DNA of 64,000 bases from Pseudoalteromonas shioyasakiensis (GCF_001550135.1 NZ_LRUE01000014.1:248001-312000); one strand, 5' to 3'; shown: positions 7,770 to 17,958, numbered from the stretch's first letter. Numbers and translations: made by a program. The notes: generated by a model not told the origin, from the letters alone.

Positions 7770-10700
7770 TTAATCAACCGCTAAGGTTTTTGCCATATCA
7801 GCACGGGCTCTGCCAGCAGGTTTAATTGAACCTGCACGAAGGCCGCTATCTGGAATAGCTGTACGCTTGTCATGCGCCATAGCCGCTGGCGTTGGCTCTG
7901 GCTCACTATCTGCAACTGGCGTAGGTTTTGCCATTGCAGCGCTTGCTGAACCTTTTACTAAAACAGTTTTTTCATTTTTAGCAGGTTCTTCAGCTTTTAC
8001 TGGTTCTTCAGTTTTAACTGATTCTTCAGTTTTAACTGGTTCCTCAGCTTTCACTGGTTCTTCAGCTTTCACTGGCTCTTCAGCTTTCACTGGCTCTTCA
8101 GCTTTTGCTGGTTCTTCAGCTTGTACTGGTTCTTCAGCTTTTACTGGTTCTTCAGCTTGTACTGGCTCTTCAGCTTGTACTGGCTCTTCAGCTTGTACTG
8201 GTTCTTCAGTTTTAACTGATTCTTCAGTTTTAACTGGTTCCTCAGCTTTCACTGGTTCTTCAGCTTTCACTGGCTCTTCAGCTTTCACTGGCTCTTCAGC
8301 TTTTGCTGGTTCTTCAGTTTTTGCTGGTTCTTCAGTTTTTGCTGGTTCTACAGTTTTTGCTGGTTCTTCAACTTGAACTGATTCTTCAGCTTTTGCTGGT
8401 TCTTCAGTTTGAGCTTGTTTTGCTTTTAGCTCAGCTTCATATTCAGCAGCAGCTTGGTCGGCAACTGGAATAAATGCTGGCGCATCAGTTTTCTCATCAC
8501 TCGATTTTTCATCATGCTCAGGGCGACGGCGACGTTGACCAGCAGCACGTAAGTGGCGAGGTGAACGACGAGAGCGTGTACGAGGTTGAGCTTGTTCTTC
8601 ATCAGTTGATGATTCAACTACCGATTCAGTTTGCTCTGCTTGTTTAGGCTCAGCGTCAGCTTTTACTGGTTCTGCAGGTACTTGCTTTTCAGCAACAGGC
8701 TGTTCTGATTGTTCAGTTTCAACTGCTACTTTTTCTTTTGCAGGCTTAGCTGGTTTTTCAGCTTTAGGTGCTTGCTCAGTTGTTTCAGTTGTTTGTACTG
8801 CTTTTGCTTCATCTGCGCTTTCATCTGTTACGCGAACTTTTTTGCGTAAGTTGCGACGTTGACGACGAACCTTAGGTTTAGTTTCCTTTGGTTGCTCAGA
8901 TTTCGTCTCTGGTGCAGTGTCTTTATTCGTTTGTTCTACATCATCATTACGTTTTTCATTACGTTTTCTGTTGTTAGAATTACGACGACGTTTGTTGCGA
9001 TTCTCGTTACCTTCTTTTTGCTCAGGCTTATTCGAAGTACTTGTGTTTTCTTCTTTAGCTTGTGCATCGTCAGGACGTTTATTACGAGAGTTGCGACGGC
9101 GCTGGTTGTTGCTACGGCGACGGTTGTCGTTGTTGCGACGATTATTGCTACGTCTTTGTGCTGCTTTTTTCTCTTCTTGCTCTTTTTCAGCTTCTTCTTC
9201 GGCATTGCTGAATAACGACTTGAAGAACTTACCAATAGCAGCAAATAATCCACCGTCTGACTTTTTAGCCGCAGGAGTCGTTTGCTCAGCTTTTGGTGCA
9301 GCTTGAGGTGCAGGTGTAGTAGGCATAACAACACCTTTAAGAACCGGCTCTTCACGAACTGGTGCTGAAGGGGCTTTAGCCATTTCAAATGCTTCTGGCT
9401 CAGGAGCAACAACTTGCTCGTAGCTTACTGTTTCGATTGTTTCGTCTTTACGTAAGCGAACTACTTCGTAATGTGGCGTTTCCATGTGTTGATTAGGAAT
9501 GATCACAACATCAACGTTATGGCGCTTTTCGATGCGTTGCACACTACGACGTTTTTCGTTTAATAGGTAAGCGGCAACAGCCACAGGCACCTGTGCATTT
9601 ACTTGTGATGTGTTGTCTTTAATTGCTTCTTCTTCGATTAAACGAAGGATAGACAGTGCAATTGATTCGTTAGAACGAATTGTACCTTGACCATTACAAC
9701 GAGGACATGGACCTTGGCTTGCTTCACCTAATGAAGGGCGTAAGCGCTGACGCGACATTTCAAGCAGACCAAAGCGTGAGATCTTACCAATCTGTACACG
9801 GGCACGGTCAGGGCGAGCAGCGTCTTTTAAACGATTCTCTACTTCGCGTTGGTGGCGTGGTGGAGTCATATCGATGAAGTCGATAACAATAAGACCACCT
9901 AAGTCACGTAAACGTAATTGACGAGCAATTTCGTCTGCCGCTTCTAAGTTTGTATTAAGTGCTGTTTCTTCGATATCACCGCCTTTAGTGGCTTTAGATG
10001 AGTTGATATCGATAGATGTAAGCGCTTCAGTTGGGTCAATTACAATTGAACCACCTGATGGTAAGCGAACTTCACGTTGGAAAGCTGACTCAATTTGGCT
10101 TTCAATTTGGTAGTGGGTGAATAGTGGTACATCGCCCTGATAAAGCTTAACGCGGCTCATGAAATCTGGACGGAAACGCTCAATATGCGCTTTCGCTTCT
10201 TCAAATACGCGTGCTTTATCAATTAAAATTTCACCAATATCACGACGTAAATAGTCACGGATTGCGCGGAAAATTACGTTACTTTCTTGGTGAATTAAGA
10301 ACGGAGCAGGGCCGCTATCAGCAGCTTGCTGAATCGCTTGCCAATGCACTAATAGTGCTTTTAAGTCGTACTCTAGTTCTTCAAATGATTTACCAACACC
10401 TGCAGTACGAACAATTAAGCCCATACCTTTAGGTAGTTCTAAACGGCTTAGTGCTTCTTTAAGTTCAGTACGCTCATCACCTTCGATACGGCGAGAAATA
10501 CCACCGGCACGAGGGTTGTTAGGCATAAGTACTAAATAGCTACCTGCAACGCTGATAAAAGTCGTTAACGCAGCGCCTTTTTGGCCACGCTCTTCTTTAT
10601 CAACTTGCACAATTACTTCTTGGCCTTCTTTGATCACGTCACGGATATTTGGACGACCTTGGAATGTATAGCCTTGTGGGAAGTAGGTGCGAGCTATTTC

Positions 10701-10913
10701 TTTGAGAGGAAGGAAACCGTGTCTCTCAGCGCCATAATCAACAAAGGCAGCTTCTAGTGACGGTTCGATACGGGTAATTTTACCCTTGTAAATATTTGCT
10801 TTTTTTTGTTCGTGACCTGGGCTCTCTATGTCTAAATCATACAGGCGCTGGCCATCAACCAGTGCAACGCGCATTTCTTCTTGCTGCGTCGCATTGATTA
10901 GCATACGTTTCAT
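7770..10913 (-). CDS. rne: Ribonuclease E
   Basis: This is the essential endoribonuclease that starts mRNA decay and matures rRNA and tRNA. The catalytic half includes the N-terminal S1 region, the DNase-I-like acidic site ([15 protein letters not shown] and [10 protein letters not shown]) and the zinc-link CPRCNGQG near residue 402, where E. coli has Cys404/407. An amphipathic helix ([14 protein letters not shown], about residues 553-567) should anchor it to the membrane. Arg/Asn-rich RNA-binding stretches follow. Residues 837-980 are 24 tandem six-residue repeats of EEPVKA type. The protein ends in [13 protein letters not shown]. The 619-bp region upstream may hold an autoregulatory leader, as in E. 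coli. Confidence 0.97.
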   Translation of the reverse strand: MKRMLINATQQEEMRVALVDGQRLYDLDIESPGHEQKKANIYKGKITRIEPSLEAAFVDYGAERHGFLPLKEIARTYFPQGYTFQGRPNIRDVIKEGQEVIVQVDKEERGQKGAALTTFISVAGSYLVLMPNNPRAGGISRRIEGDERTELKEALSRLELPKGMGLIVRTAGVGKSFEELEYDLKALLVHWQAIQQAADSGPAPFLIHQESNVIFRAIRDYLRRDIGEILIDKARVFEEAKAHIERFRPDFMSRVKLYQGDVPLFTHYQIESQIESAFQREVRLPSGGSIVIDPTEALTSIDINSSKATKGGDIEETALNTNLEAADEIARQLRLRDLGGLIVIDFIDMTPPRHQREVENRLKDAARPDRARVQIGKISRFGLLEMSRQRLRPSLGEASQGPCPRCNGQGTIRSNESIALSILRLIEEEAIKDNTSQVNAQVPVAVAAYLLNEKRRSVQRIEKRHNVDVVIIPNQHMETPHYEVVRLRKDETIETVSYEQVVAPEPEAFEMAKAPSAPVREEPVLKGVVMPTTPAPQAAPKAEQTTPAAKKSDGGLFAAIGKFFKSLFSNAEEEAEKEQEEKKAAQRRSNNRRNNDNRRRSNNQRRRNSRNKRPDDAQAKEENTSTSNKPEQKEGNENRNKRRRNSNNRKRNEKRNDDVEQTNKDTAPETKSEQPKETKPKVRRQRRNLRKKVRVTDESADEAKAVQTTETTEQAPKAEKPAKPAKEKVAVETEQSEQPVAEKQVPAEPVKADAEPKQAEQTESVVESSTDEEQAQPRTRSRRSPRHLRAAGQRRRRPEHDEKSSDEKTDAPAFIPVADQAAAEYEAELKAKQAQTEEPAKAEESVQVEEPAKTVEPAKTEEPAKTEEPAKAEEPVKAEEPVKAEEPVKAEEPVKTEESVKTEEPVQAEEPVQAEEPVQAEEPVKAEEPVQAEEPAKAEEPVKAEEPVKAEEPVKAEEPVKTEESVKTEEPVKAEEPAKNEKTVLVKGSASAAMAKPTPVADSEPEPTPAAMAHDKRTAIPDSGLRAGSIKPAGRARADMAKTLAVD
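7974..8405 (-). repeat. 24 tandem 18-bp repeats in rne (EEPVKA units)
   Basis: Twenty-four contiguous 18-bp units encode EEP(V/A)(K/Q)(A/T) hexapeptides in the unstructured C-terminal half of RNase E. A six-unit block is repeated with an exact 198-bp (11-unit) offset, for example 8021 versus 8219, so the array also grew by a larger duplication. Confidence 0.95.
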
Positions 10914-11532
10914 ATTGTTACTCTACTAATTCTGTCGCTGACATGACGATATAAACTCGTCTGTTCAGTGGTTTCTGACGGTTGTTTTTGTGCAGTCTCA
11001 CGACTGGGTAAAGTCAAAACCTGAAGTTGTTTGCTTACATTGAGCATCACTAAGTGTGGCTGACAATAACATGTTCTCACGTTATTAAATTCTTATAGGT
11101 GTCAAAACTGCCGCCAATTCTGCGGTTTTAATTTACGAGTTTTGTCCCGAAGTCGACCATGTTCAAATTTTTATTCAATGTCTTGCTACAACAGCTGCTT
11201 CTGAATGACGTTGCTACGTCGTCACTATCAGTCAATTTATCTTGTTCAATTGCTTTTTATGTTCATTAATCAACATTCGTGCTCAAATTATTCAGGCAAT
11301 ATATTACGCGCATCGCCGATAATTGAACGCTCGTGTTGGCTGGGTAATTATAAAAGCTTTGGAAAACTTAGCGCGGATCTGTATGATCGGCAACCCAGAA
11401 TATGCTTCACGAATGTATTAATGTGATAAAAGCACCGTTGTTACTTGCAAACTTTATGTTCGCGACGGTGATTATCCCACTATTACAGTCGCGTTAGCAA
11501 CTAAATTATTTACTTAAATCAGTGATTAGGCA
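10914..11532. other. Non-coding divergent region between rne and rluC
   Basis: No gene was found in these 619 bp. The one open frame on the + strand (11205-11426) has no ribosome site and an implausible composition. The region must contain the divergent promoters of rne and rluC. Its length is compatible with a long structured rne 5' leader like the one through which E. coli RNase E controls its own mRNA. Small GC inverted segments are visible near 11110-11130, but the RNA structure was not determined. Confidence 0.5.
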
Positions 11533-12501
11533 ATGTCAGAAAAAACCGGCTTACAAGTTTCGTTTGTTACCATAGGTGAAGACCATCTAGGTCAACGTAT
11601 TGATAACTTTCTTATTACTCACCTAAAAGGTGTGCCTAAAAGTGCAGTTTATAAAATCCTTCGTAAAGGCGAAGTGCGAGTAAATAAAAAACGCATAAAA
11701 CCTGTCTACAAACTACAACTTAATGATGTGGTTCGTATTCCACCTATTAAAGTGGCCGAAAAAGAAGAGTTTGTGCCAAAAAAACTCGATAAAGTAAAAC
11801 AACTTGAAGACGCCATTTTGTTTGAAGACAAGTATTTAATGGTGATCAACAAGCCTTCGGGTATGGCTGTGCATGGTGGCAGTGGCCTAAGTTATGGCTT
11901 AATCGAAGCACTTCGCGTACTTCGCCCTGAAGAGCGTAGTTTAGAGCTTGTACACCGCCTAGACCGTGACACATCAGGTTGCTTGCTTATTTCTAAACGT
12001 CGTTCAGTGTTAACTGATTTACATAAACAGTTACGTGAAAAAACCATGGAGAAAAACTATTGGGCATTAGTTGATGGTCAATGGGATTCTAAAACGAAAA
12101 ACGTTACCGAAGGACTTCGTAAAAACACCTTGAAGTCTGGTGAGCGTGTGGTTCGTGTTGATAATACCGAAGGTAAACCATCACACACGCGTTTTCGTGT
12201 GCTTGAGCGATATGCTGAGTGCTCATTAGTGCAAGCGTCGCCGGTAACAGGGCGTACTCACCAAATTCGTGTACATACGCAATGTAAAGGTCATCCAATT
12301 GCGTGTGATGATAAATATGGCGTTGCAGAGTTTGATCAATACGTAAATAAGCTGACTGGTTTAAATCGTTTGTTTTTACATGCCCACGATTTACGTTTTA
12401 TGCACCCTAAAAATGAAACAACCATGCATGTTGAAGCGCCACTCGATAATGCACTTCAAAACTGTATCAAAAAGCTACGTGCCGATAATGAACAAGTTTA
12501 A
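11533..12501 (+). CDS. rluC: 23S rRNA pseudouridine synthase RluC
   Basis: The enzyme converts uridines 955, 2504 and 2580 of 23S rRNA (E. coli numbering) to pseudouridine. The 322-residue protein has an N-terminal S4 RNA-binding domain (about 18-70) and an RluA-type catalytic domain with HRLDRDTSGCLL. Asp144 is the catalytic residue and falls at the same number as in E. coli RluC. Divergence from rne and the next gene being a HAD phosphatase are typical of the order. Its last 14 bp overlap the phosphatase start, so the two are translationally coupled. Confidence 0.96.
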   Translation: MSEKTGLQVSFVTIGEDHLGQRIDNFLITHLKGVPKSAVYKILRKGEVRVNKKRIKPVYKLQLNDVVRIPPIKVAEKEEFVPKKLDKVKQLEDAILFEDKYLMVINKPSGMAVHGGSGLSYGLIEALRVLRPEERSLELVHRLDRDTSGCLLISKRRSVLTDLHKQLREKTMEKNYWALVDGQWDSKTKNVTEGLRKNTLKSGERVVRVDNTEGKPSHTRFRVLERYAECSLVQASPVTGRTHQIRVHTQCKGHPIACDDKYGVAEFDQYVNKLTGLNRLFLHAHDLRFMHPKNETTMHVEAPLDNALQNCIKKLRADNEQV

Positions 12502-13180
12502 GCTGGTTATTTTTGATTGGGATGGCACTGTGATGGACTCTGTGCCAAAAATTGTTACCTGCTTGCGAAATACTGCGCGAGACTTAGGTATTCCTGTTCC
12601 AACAGAGCAACAAGCAAAAGACGTTATTGGTTTATCGCTGGCAAAAGCCACTGAAGTGCTTTTTCCGGCGCATTTACATTTAAGCGATGAACTCGTTGCA
12701 GGTTACAAAGCACAGTACCGTGAGTTAGATGTTACACCTACACCTTTATTTAAAGATGTAGAATCCGTTTTAAAGCAGTTAAGTGATGCAGGTATACAAT
12801 TGGCTGTGGCTACCGGTAAAGGACGTGAAGGCATCGATAGGCTTCTAAATGAGTCAGGCCTTGGGAAGTACTTTTTGAATGTAAAATGCTCTGACGATGC
12901 TGAGTCGAAACCCTCTCCAGATATGCTTGAGCAAATTTTACGTGAGCAGGGCATCGCAAAAAGTGATGCTGTGATGATTGGCGATAGCCAACTCGATATG
13001 GCAATGGCTAATGCCGCAGGTATTGCTTGTATTGGAGTGAGTTTTGGTGCTCATAGCCCGGCGCAGTTGCAACAACATACGCCGTTATGTGTTGTTGATT
13101 CATACCAACAACTTTTGCAGGTTTTAACTACGTCCCTTGCAGCGCTAACACGTCAACACCAAACTCAGCCAGCACTTTAG
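12488..13180 (+). CDS. HAD-IA family hydrolase (phosphoglycolate phosphatase-like)
   Basis: The start is set at ATG 12488, which gives MNKFKLVIFDWDGTVMDS with the motif I aspartates at residues 10 and 12. Upstream extension would only read through the end of rluC in another frame. Motif II (VATGKGREG), a Lys (CSDDAESKPSPDML) and motif IV (IGDSQLDMAMANAAG) are all present in 230 residues. It is a small-molecule phosphatase of the Gph type, and the true substrate is unknown. The gene overlaps rluC by 14 bp and runs tail-to-tail into the yceF-like gene with a 53-bp overlap. Confidence 0.9.
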   Translation: MNKFKLVIFDWDGTVMDSVPKIVTCLRNTARDLGIPVPTEQQAKDVIGLSLAKATEVLFPAHLHLSDELVAGYKAQYRELDVTPTPLFKDVESVLKQLSDAGIQLAVATGKGREGIDRLLNESGLGKYFLNVKCSDDAESKPSPDMLEQILREQGIAKSDAVMIGDSQLDMAMANAAGIACIGVSFGAHSPAQLQQHTPLCVVDSYQQLLQVLTTSLAALTRQHQTQPAL

Positions 13181-13724
13181 TTAATGTGATCAGTGGCAGG
13201 CCTATCAATGTATTAGGGTCATCGCCACTGAGCTTTTCAAATAAACAGATGCCTAATCCTTCACTTTTAAAGCTACCTGCACAGTTGTATGGCTGCTCTG
13301 CATCGCAATAAGCGTTGATCTGTTCAAGTGTGATTGCTTTAAATGTCACATCAAATGGCACCACGGTGGTAATTGCTTTATCGCTTTGTATATCAAATAC
13401 ACTTAAACCCGTTAAAAAGGTCACTGTATGGCCACTAAACGATGAAAGCTGCTTAATGGCATTCTCTTTAGTATGAGGTTTACCTAAAATTGTATCGTTG
13501 AATACCGCAACTTGATCAGAGCCGATCACCAATCCTTCGCTAAAATGTTGTTTGGCAACACGGGCTTTTTGTTCGCTTAAACGAGCAACTAATTGCTCTG
13601 GCGTTTCAGCTGCGATAGGGGACTCATCAATATCTGGAGAAAAACTTTGAAAAGGTAAGTTAAACTTAGTTAATAATTGCTGTCTAAATGGTGAGCTTGA
13701 CGCTAATATAAGTGTTGGTTTCAT
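13128..13724 (-). CDS. yceF: Maf-family nucleotide pyrophosphatase (YceF-like)
   Basis: ATG 13724 gives MKPTLILASSSPFRQQLL, the normal Maf N-terminus; a TTG eleven codons upstream was rejected. The 198-residue protein carries the SSSPFR phosphate-binding start, IGSDQVAVF with the catalytic Asp, and GKPHTKENA. Adjacency to yceD-rpmF points to the YceF branch, which hydrolyses 7-methyl-GTP and related modified nucleotides. The 3' end overlaps the convergent phosphatase gene by 53 bp. It diverges from yceD, separated by about 140 bp. Confidence 0.92.
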   Translation of the reverse strand: MKPTLILASSSPFRQQLLTKFNLPFQSFSPDIDESPIAAETPEQLVARLSEQKARVAKQHFSEGLVIGSDQVAVFNDTILGKPHTKENAIKQLSSFSGHTVTFLTGLSVFDIQSDKAITTVVPFDVTFKAITLEQINAYCDAEQPYNCAGSFKSEGLGICLFEKLSGDDPNTLIGLPLITLTKVLAEFGVDVLALQGT

Positions 13725-13865
13725 AATAAATTCTGGATGAAAATTGTATTTTGCCAAGGATAAGCCACAATGAATCCGAAAACAAAGCAGAAGATCGTTA
13801 AAAACCTACCAAAATTGGTTTTTTACTTTGACTAACTTACTAACTATCTATATGATGCAGCCCCT

Positions 13866-14390
13866 ATGCAAAAGGTGAAAATTCCCATCACTCTTCATCC
13901 CAGCAAAGCAGCTCAACATCGTTTAACGTATGACGGTATTGTCCCGCTTGAAAAACTTTCTCGTTTAGAGCAAGTTGTGCAGGAGGAAGCAGGTGAAATA
14001 GCGGTAAAGATTCATTGCAAAATTGACGAGCAAGGTTTAGTGGTAATAAGTGGTAACTTATCAACACATGTAACTGTAACTTGTCAACGCTGTAATGGAG
14101 AATTAGGGTTGGATTTGGAACAAGACTTTGTGTATTCGCCAATTGGTTTGGATGCAGAGTCAGATCATCTACCTGAAGGTTACGATGAAGTAGAGCTGGA
14201 CGAAAACGGTGAAATCAACGTATTTGAGTTAATCGAAGACGAACTGATTTTAGCTATTCCAATAGTGCCTACACACAACGAAGCTTCATGCAGTTATTCA
14301 TCAGAGCCTACTAGCTTTGGTAAATTAGCAGCAAAAGATGACAAACCAAATCCATTTGATATTTTGAAACAACTTAAGAAAGATTCTTAG
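13866..14390 (+). CDS. yceD: YceD family protein (DUF177)
   Basis: The 174-residue protein shows the family signature: a central CQRCNGEL motif with two cysteines and an acidic second half ([24 protein letters not shown]). It closes with [11 protein letters not shown]. YceD proteins are linked to ribosome and 23S rRNA accumulation in bacteria and plants. The gene sits 10 bp ahead of rpmF, the near-universal arrangement, and is expected to be cotranscribed with it. Confidence 0.95.
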   Translation: MQKVKIPITLHPSKAAQHRLTYDGIVPLEKLSRLEQVVQEEAGEIAVKIHCKIDEQGLVVISGNLSTHVTVTCQRCNGELGLDLEQDFVYSPIGLDAESDHLPEGYDEVELDENGEINVFELIEDELILAIPIVPTHNEASCSYSSEPTSFGKLAAKDDKPNPFDILKQLKKDS

Positions 14391-14400
14391 GAGAAGACTA

Positions 14401-14571
14401 ATGGCTGTACAAAAAAGCAAAAAGTCTCGTGCAAGACGCGGCATGCGCCGTTCACACGATGCGATCAGTGGTCCAACTTTAACTGTAGATCAAGTTTCTG
14501 GTGAGACTCACCGTCGTCACCACGTAACTGCTGACGGTTACTACAAAGGCGTTAAAGTAATTTCTAACTAA
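14401..14571 (+). CDS. rpmF: 50S ribosomal protein L32
   Basis: A 56-codon gene (14401-14571) encodes the canonical L32 sequence: [18 protein letters not shown] at the start, then [19 protein letters not shown] and a GYYKGVKVI ending. GGAG lies 9 nt before the ATG. The protein is a component of the large ribosomal subunit. The zinc-binding cysteines found in some L32 proteins are absent, so this is the zinc-free form usual in gammaproteobacteria. It lies between yceD and plsX. Confidence 0.98.
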   Translation: MAVQKSKKSRARRGMRRSHDAISGPTLTVDQVSGETHRRHHVTADGYYKGVKVISN

Positions 14572-14582
14572 GAGATTGCTAT

Positions 14583-15611
14583 ATGCTGACCAATCTAACC
14601 ATAGCGTTAGATATGATGGGGGGCGATTACGGCCCCCGTTCATCTATCCCCGCTGCCGTGCAAGCGGTAAATGCTAATACCAACTTAAGACTCATCTTAT
14701 GTGGTAATCAGCAAGTTATTCTAAAAGAACTCGAAGCACTCGATTCTGTTTCACACCCTCGTTTAATTATTCGCCATTGTAGCGAAGTGGTCACAAATGC
14801 GTGTGAACCTGCTTCAGCGGTTCGTTCTAAAAAAGATTCATCAATGCGAGTTGCCCTCGATTTAGTTAAATCGGGTGAAGCGCAAGCGTGTGTAAGCTCT
14901 GGTAATACAGGCGCGTTATTTTTTATGGCGCATTATGTATTAAAGATGCTTCCAGGCGTAAAACGTCCTGCATTAATCTCTGCTGTTCCAACCGAACGTA
15001 AAAACCCTGTTTATTTACTTGATTTAGGCGCTAATGTGCATTGTGACGCTCAAACCCTTTATCAATTTGGCATTATGGGTTCTGTGGTAGCAGGGCAGGC
15101 ACTTGGGTGTGATAACCCAAGAGTTAGTTTATTGAATATTGGCTCTGAAGACATCAAAGGGCATGAAGGAATAAAACAAGCTGCACAGTTAATGCAGCAG
15201 TGTGAATATCTCAACTACACAGGTTACAGTGAAGGTAGTGATATTTTCAGCGGTAAAGCCGATGTTATTGTGTGCGAAGGATTTGTAGGTAATGTGGCAT
15301 TAAAAACCTGTGAAGGTATTGCCAAACTGATCATGCATAAACTCACCAAAGCCTTACACAAGCATTTCTTATACAAAAGTTTAGCGTTTTTATTGCGTCC
15401 AGTGATAAAAAAACTCTACAAGCGGGTGAACCCCGACCAGTATAACGGCGCAAGTCTGGTAGGATTGCGCGGTATTGTTGTTAAAAGCCATGGCAATGCC
15501 TCTCCAAAGGCGTTTCATGCTGCTATTGATGAAGCCGCGCGGGAAGTCGAACGCCAACTCCCTGAAAAAATCGCTGCGATTTTTGAGCAAACACATCCAA
15601 CAACAAAGTAG
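14583..15611 (+). CDS. plsX: Phosphate acyltransferase PlsX
   Basis: PlsX makes acyl-phosphate from acyl-ACP for phospholipid synthesis. The 342-residue protein begins with [14 protein letters not shown] and contains [34 protein letters not shown] and [15 protein letters not shown], all conserved in the family. It starts 11 bp after rpmF. fabH, which usually follows plsX, is missing here: the next gene 70 bp downstream is fabD. Confidence 0.96.
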   Translation: MLTNLTIALDMMGGDYGPRSSIPAAVQAVNANTNLRLILCGNQQVILKELEALDSVSHPRLIIRHCSEVVTNACEPASAVRSKKDSSMRVALDLVKSGEAQACVSSGNTGALFFMAHYVLKMLPGVKRPALISAVPTERKNPVYLLDLGANVHCDAQTLYQFGIMGSVVAGQALGCDNPRVSLLNIGSEDIKGHEGIKQAAQLMQQCEYLNYTGYSEGSDIFSGKADVIVCEGFVGNVALKTCEGIAKLIMHKLTKALHKHFLYKSLAFLLRPVIKKLYKRVNPDQYNGASLVGLRGIVVKSHGNASPKAFHAAIDEAAREVERQLPEKIAAIFEQTHPTTK

Positions 15612-15681
15612 TGCAGCATATCTAAAACTTGTTATGCTGCCTGCTACAGAATATTTTTTTGTTTAATTATAAGAGCAAAGT

Positions 15682-16608
15682 ATGGCACATAAAATTGCAC
15701 TCGTATTTCCAGGTCAAGGCTCACAAACTGTGGGCATGTTATCTGAACTATTAGCTGATTCACAAATTGCTAAAGCAACATTCGCTGAAGCATCTGAAGC
15801 TCTTGGCTATGATCTAGCTGCACTTGTACTAAATGGTCCAGAAGAAGAATTAAATCAAACCCATCGTACACAACCAGCACTTCTTACTGCTAGTGTTGCT
15901 ATTTACCGTCAATGGTTAGACGCAAACCCTGATGCCGATGTTGTTATGGCTGGTCACAGTTTAGGCGAGTATTCAGCATTAGTTTGTGCTGGCGTTGTAA
16001 GCTTAAGCGAAGCAGTTAAACTAGTAGAAAATCGTGGTTTATATATGCAAGAAGCAGTACCTGCGGGTGTTGGTTCTATGGCTGCAATCATCGGCTTAGG
16101 TGACGACGAAATCAAAGCAGCGTGTGAAGCATCAGCAAATGGTGAAGTTGTTTCACCAGTAAACTACAACTCACCAGGTCAGGTTGTTATCGCTGGCCAC
16201 AAAGCGGCAGTTGAGCGTGCATCAGAAGCATGTAAAGAAGCAGGTGCTAAACGTGCTTTACCACTTGCAGTAAGCGTACCTTCTCACTGTGAACTAATGA
16301 AACCAGCTGCTGAGAAATTAGCTGCTGATTTAGCCGCTTTAACATTTAATACACCTAAGTGTGATGTAATCAACAACGTTGATGTAAAAGCTGAGCAATC
16401 AAGTGAAGCAATTAAAGATGCATTAGTACGTCAACTTTACAGCCCAGTTCGCTGGACTGAAACTGTACAAGCATTAGTTGCTCAAGGTATCACACAAAGC
16501 TATGAGTTTGGCCCAGGTAAAGTATTAACGGGTCTTGCTAAACGAATTGATAAAGCAATGGTATGTGGTGCGGTTAATACGCAAGCTGCTATTGATGAAG
16601 CGAAATAA
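15682..16608 (+). CDS. fabD: Malonyl-CoA:ACP transacylase FabD
   Basis: FabD transfers malonyl groups from CoA to acyl carrier protein. The 308-residue protein has FPGQGSQ at the N-terminus, the nucleophile serine in GHSLGEYSAL (Ser93) and the active-site histidine in VPSHCELM (His202). The C-terminal GPGKVLTGL is also typical. It lies directly between plsX and fabG, in one orientation with short gaps, as part of the fatty-acid synthesis operon. Confidence 0.97.
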   Translation: MAHKIALVFPGQGSQTVGMLSELLADSQIAKATFAEASEALGYDLAALVLNGPEEELNQTHRTQPALLTASVAIYRQWLDANPDADVVMAGHSLGEYSALVCAGVVSLSEAVKLVENRGLYMQEAVPAGVGSMAAIIGLGDDEIKAACEASANGEVVSPVNYNSPGQVVIAGHKAAVERASEACKEAGAKRALPLAVSVPSHCELMKPAAEKLAADLAALTFNTPKCDVINNVDVKAEQSSEAIKDALVRQLYSPVRWTETVQALVAQGITQSYEFGPGKVLTGLAKRIDKAMVCGAVNTQAAIDEAK

Positions 16609-16619
16609 GTAGGAATAGA

Positions 16620-17366
16620 ATGACAAATTTATTTTCTCTTGAGGGCAAGGTTGTCCTAATCACTGGTGCAAGCCGTGGTATTGGTAAAGCGATTGCAAAT
16701 ACGCTAGTTGCACAAGGTGCAAAAGTAGCGGGTACTGCTACAAGCGAATCAGGTGCTGCTAAAATCAGTGAATACCTAGGTGACAACGGTAAAGGTTATG
16801 CCCTTAACGTTACAGATCCTGAATCGATTGAGGCGACACTTGCTGCGATCAAGGCTGATTTAGGCGATATCGACGTATTAGTTAACAATGCGGGTATTAC
16901 TCGCGATAACTTATTAATGCGTATGAAAGACGGTGAGTGGGATGACATCATCGATACTAACCTAAGCTCAATTTTCCGTTTATCTAAGGCTGTTTTACGC
17001 CCTATGATGAAAAAGAAAAATGGCCGTATCATTAATATCGGTTCTGTTGTGGGCACTATGGGTAATGCGGGTCAAGCTAACTATGCTGCAGCGAAAGCGG
17101 GTGTAATTGGTTTTACTAAGTCATTAGCACGCGAAGTGGCATCACGTGGCATTACAGTGAACGTTGTTGCACCTGGTTTTATCCAAACAGATATGACAGA
17201 TGAGCTGACTGAAGACCAAAAAGCAGCTACGCTTGCAAATGTACCTGCAGGGCGTTTAGGCCAACCTGAAGAAATCGCTGCTGCGGTATGTTATTTAGCA
17301 TCTGACGCTGCTGCGTATGTATCAGGCGAAACATTGCACGTAAATGGCGCGATGTACATGGTTTAA
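16620..17366 (+). CDS. fabG: 3-oxoacyl-ACP reductase FabG
   Basis: FabG is the NADPH-dependent ketoreductase of fatty-acid elongation. The Rossmann motif is TGASRGIGKA (16-25) and the catalytic residues are Ser142, Tyr155 and Lys159 (YAAAKAG). The 248-residue length matches E. coli FabG. It starts 11 bp after fabD. A perfect 9-bp inverted repeat just after the stop (17372-17391), without a T-run, may stabilise the 3' end. Confidence 0.97.
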   Translation: MTNLFSLEGKVVLITGASRGIGKAIANTLVAQGAKVAGTATSESGAAKISEYLGDNGKGYALNVTDPESIEATLAAIKADLGDIDVLVNNAGITRDNLLMRMKDGEWDDIIDTNLSSIFRLSKAVLRPMMKKKNGRIINIGSVVGTMGNAGQANYAAAKAGVIGFTKSLAREVASRGITVNVVAPGFIQTDMTDELTEDQKAATLANVPAGRLGQPEEIAAAVCYLASDAAAYVSGETLHVNGAMYMV

Positions 17367-17541
17367 TGAAAGTTAGCAAAAATTTGCTAACGAAAGATTA
17401 TCGAAAATTGTTGAATTTTTTGTGATCTTGCTTTAAACATACTTGAATTCGCTATTAAAATAAGCGATAAATGAACAAATACTATTCGAGAGGTTTGACC
17501 AGATAAGTAATTATCAGCAAATCCTTGAATCACAGAATTAT

Positions 17542-17560
17542 GCGGCGTAAACTACGCCGC
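17542..17560 (+). promoter_or_regulatory. GC-rich hairpin in the acpP leader
   Basis: A perfect 8-bp stem (GCGGCGTA / TACGCCGC) with an AAC loop lies 44 bp before the acpP start. No T-run follows, so it is not a standard terminator. It is likely a stability or processing element of the highly expressed acpP mRNA; this role is inferred. Confidence 0.5.
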
Positions 17561-17604
17561 AATCTGAAAATAACGCATTGGCGTTTTTAATAAAGGAAAG
17601 AAGA

Positions 17605-17841
17605 ATGAGCGACATCCAAGAACGCGTAAAGAAAATTATTATTGAGCAACTAGGTGTTAAAGAAGAAGAAGTAAAACATGAAGCTTCTTTCGTTGACGAC
17701 TTAGGTGCTGATTCACTTGACACTGTAGAACTAGTAATGGCTCTTGAAGAAGAGTTCGACACTGAGATCCCAGACGAAGAAGCTGAAAAGATCACTACAG
17801 TTCAAGCTGCGATCGATTACGTTACAGCTCACGCTGAGTAA
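17605..17841 (+). CDS. acpP: Acyl carrier protein AcpP
   Basis: The start was set at ATG 17605 ([10 protein letters not shown]), preceded by AAAGGAAAG. The 78-residue acidic protein carries the phosphopantetheine attachment site DSL at Ser37 within [20 protein letters not shown]. It carries growing acyl chains for FabD/FabG/FabF. It has its own 238-bp upstream region and a terminator downstream, so it can be expressed far above its neighbours. Confidence 0.98.
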   Translation: MSDIQERVKKIIIEQLGVKEEEVKHEASFVDDLGADSLDTVELVMALEEEFDTEIPDEEAEKITTVQAAIDYVTAHAE

Positions 17842-17862
17842 TTTTACGCATTTTGATTTTAA

Positions 17863-17885
17863 GGGCAGCATTAAGCTGCCCTTAG
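17863..17885 (+). terminator. Terminator-like hairpin after acpP
   Basis: A 7-bp stem (GGGCAGC / GCTGCCC) with a 5-nt loop lies 22 bp after acpP. Only a short T-rich tract follows (TTAGTCT), so termination may be partial, allowing read-through to fabF. Confidence 0.7.
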
Positions 17886-17958
17886 TCTATCTATAGAATG
17901 ATACTAATAAATTTGGTATACACCCCACCTAAAATAATTCCCTTATTGGAGGCAACCC

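Noticed and set aside
7867..8376. Open frame on the + strand within rne giving a Ser/Gly/Thr repeat protein
   Set aside because: It is the antisense shadow of the EEPVKA repeat in rne; no ribosome site and no independent support.
7974..8405. Regularly repeated short sequence resembling a CRISPR array
   Set aside because: The 18-bp units are contiguous with no unique spacers and lie in frame in rne.
11205..11426. 73-residue open frame in the rne-rluC gap
   Set aside because: No ribosome site, unlikely amino-acid composition and no recognisable domain.
12380..12487. N-terminal extension of the HAD phosphatase
   Set aside because: It would read through rluC in another frame; ATG 12488 gives the canonical DxD start.
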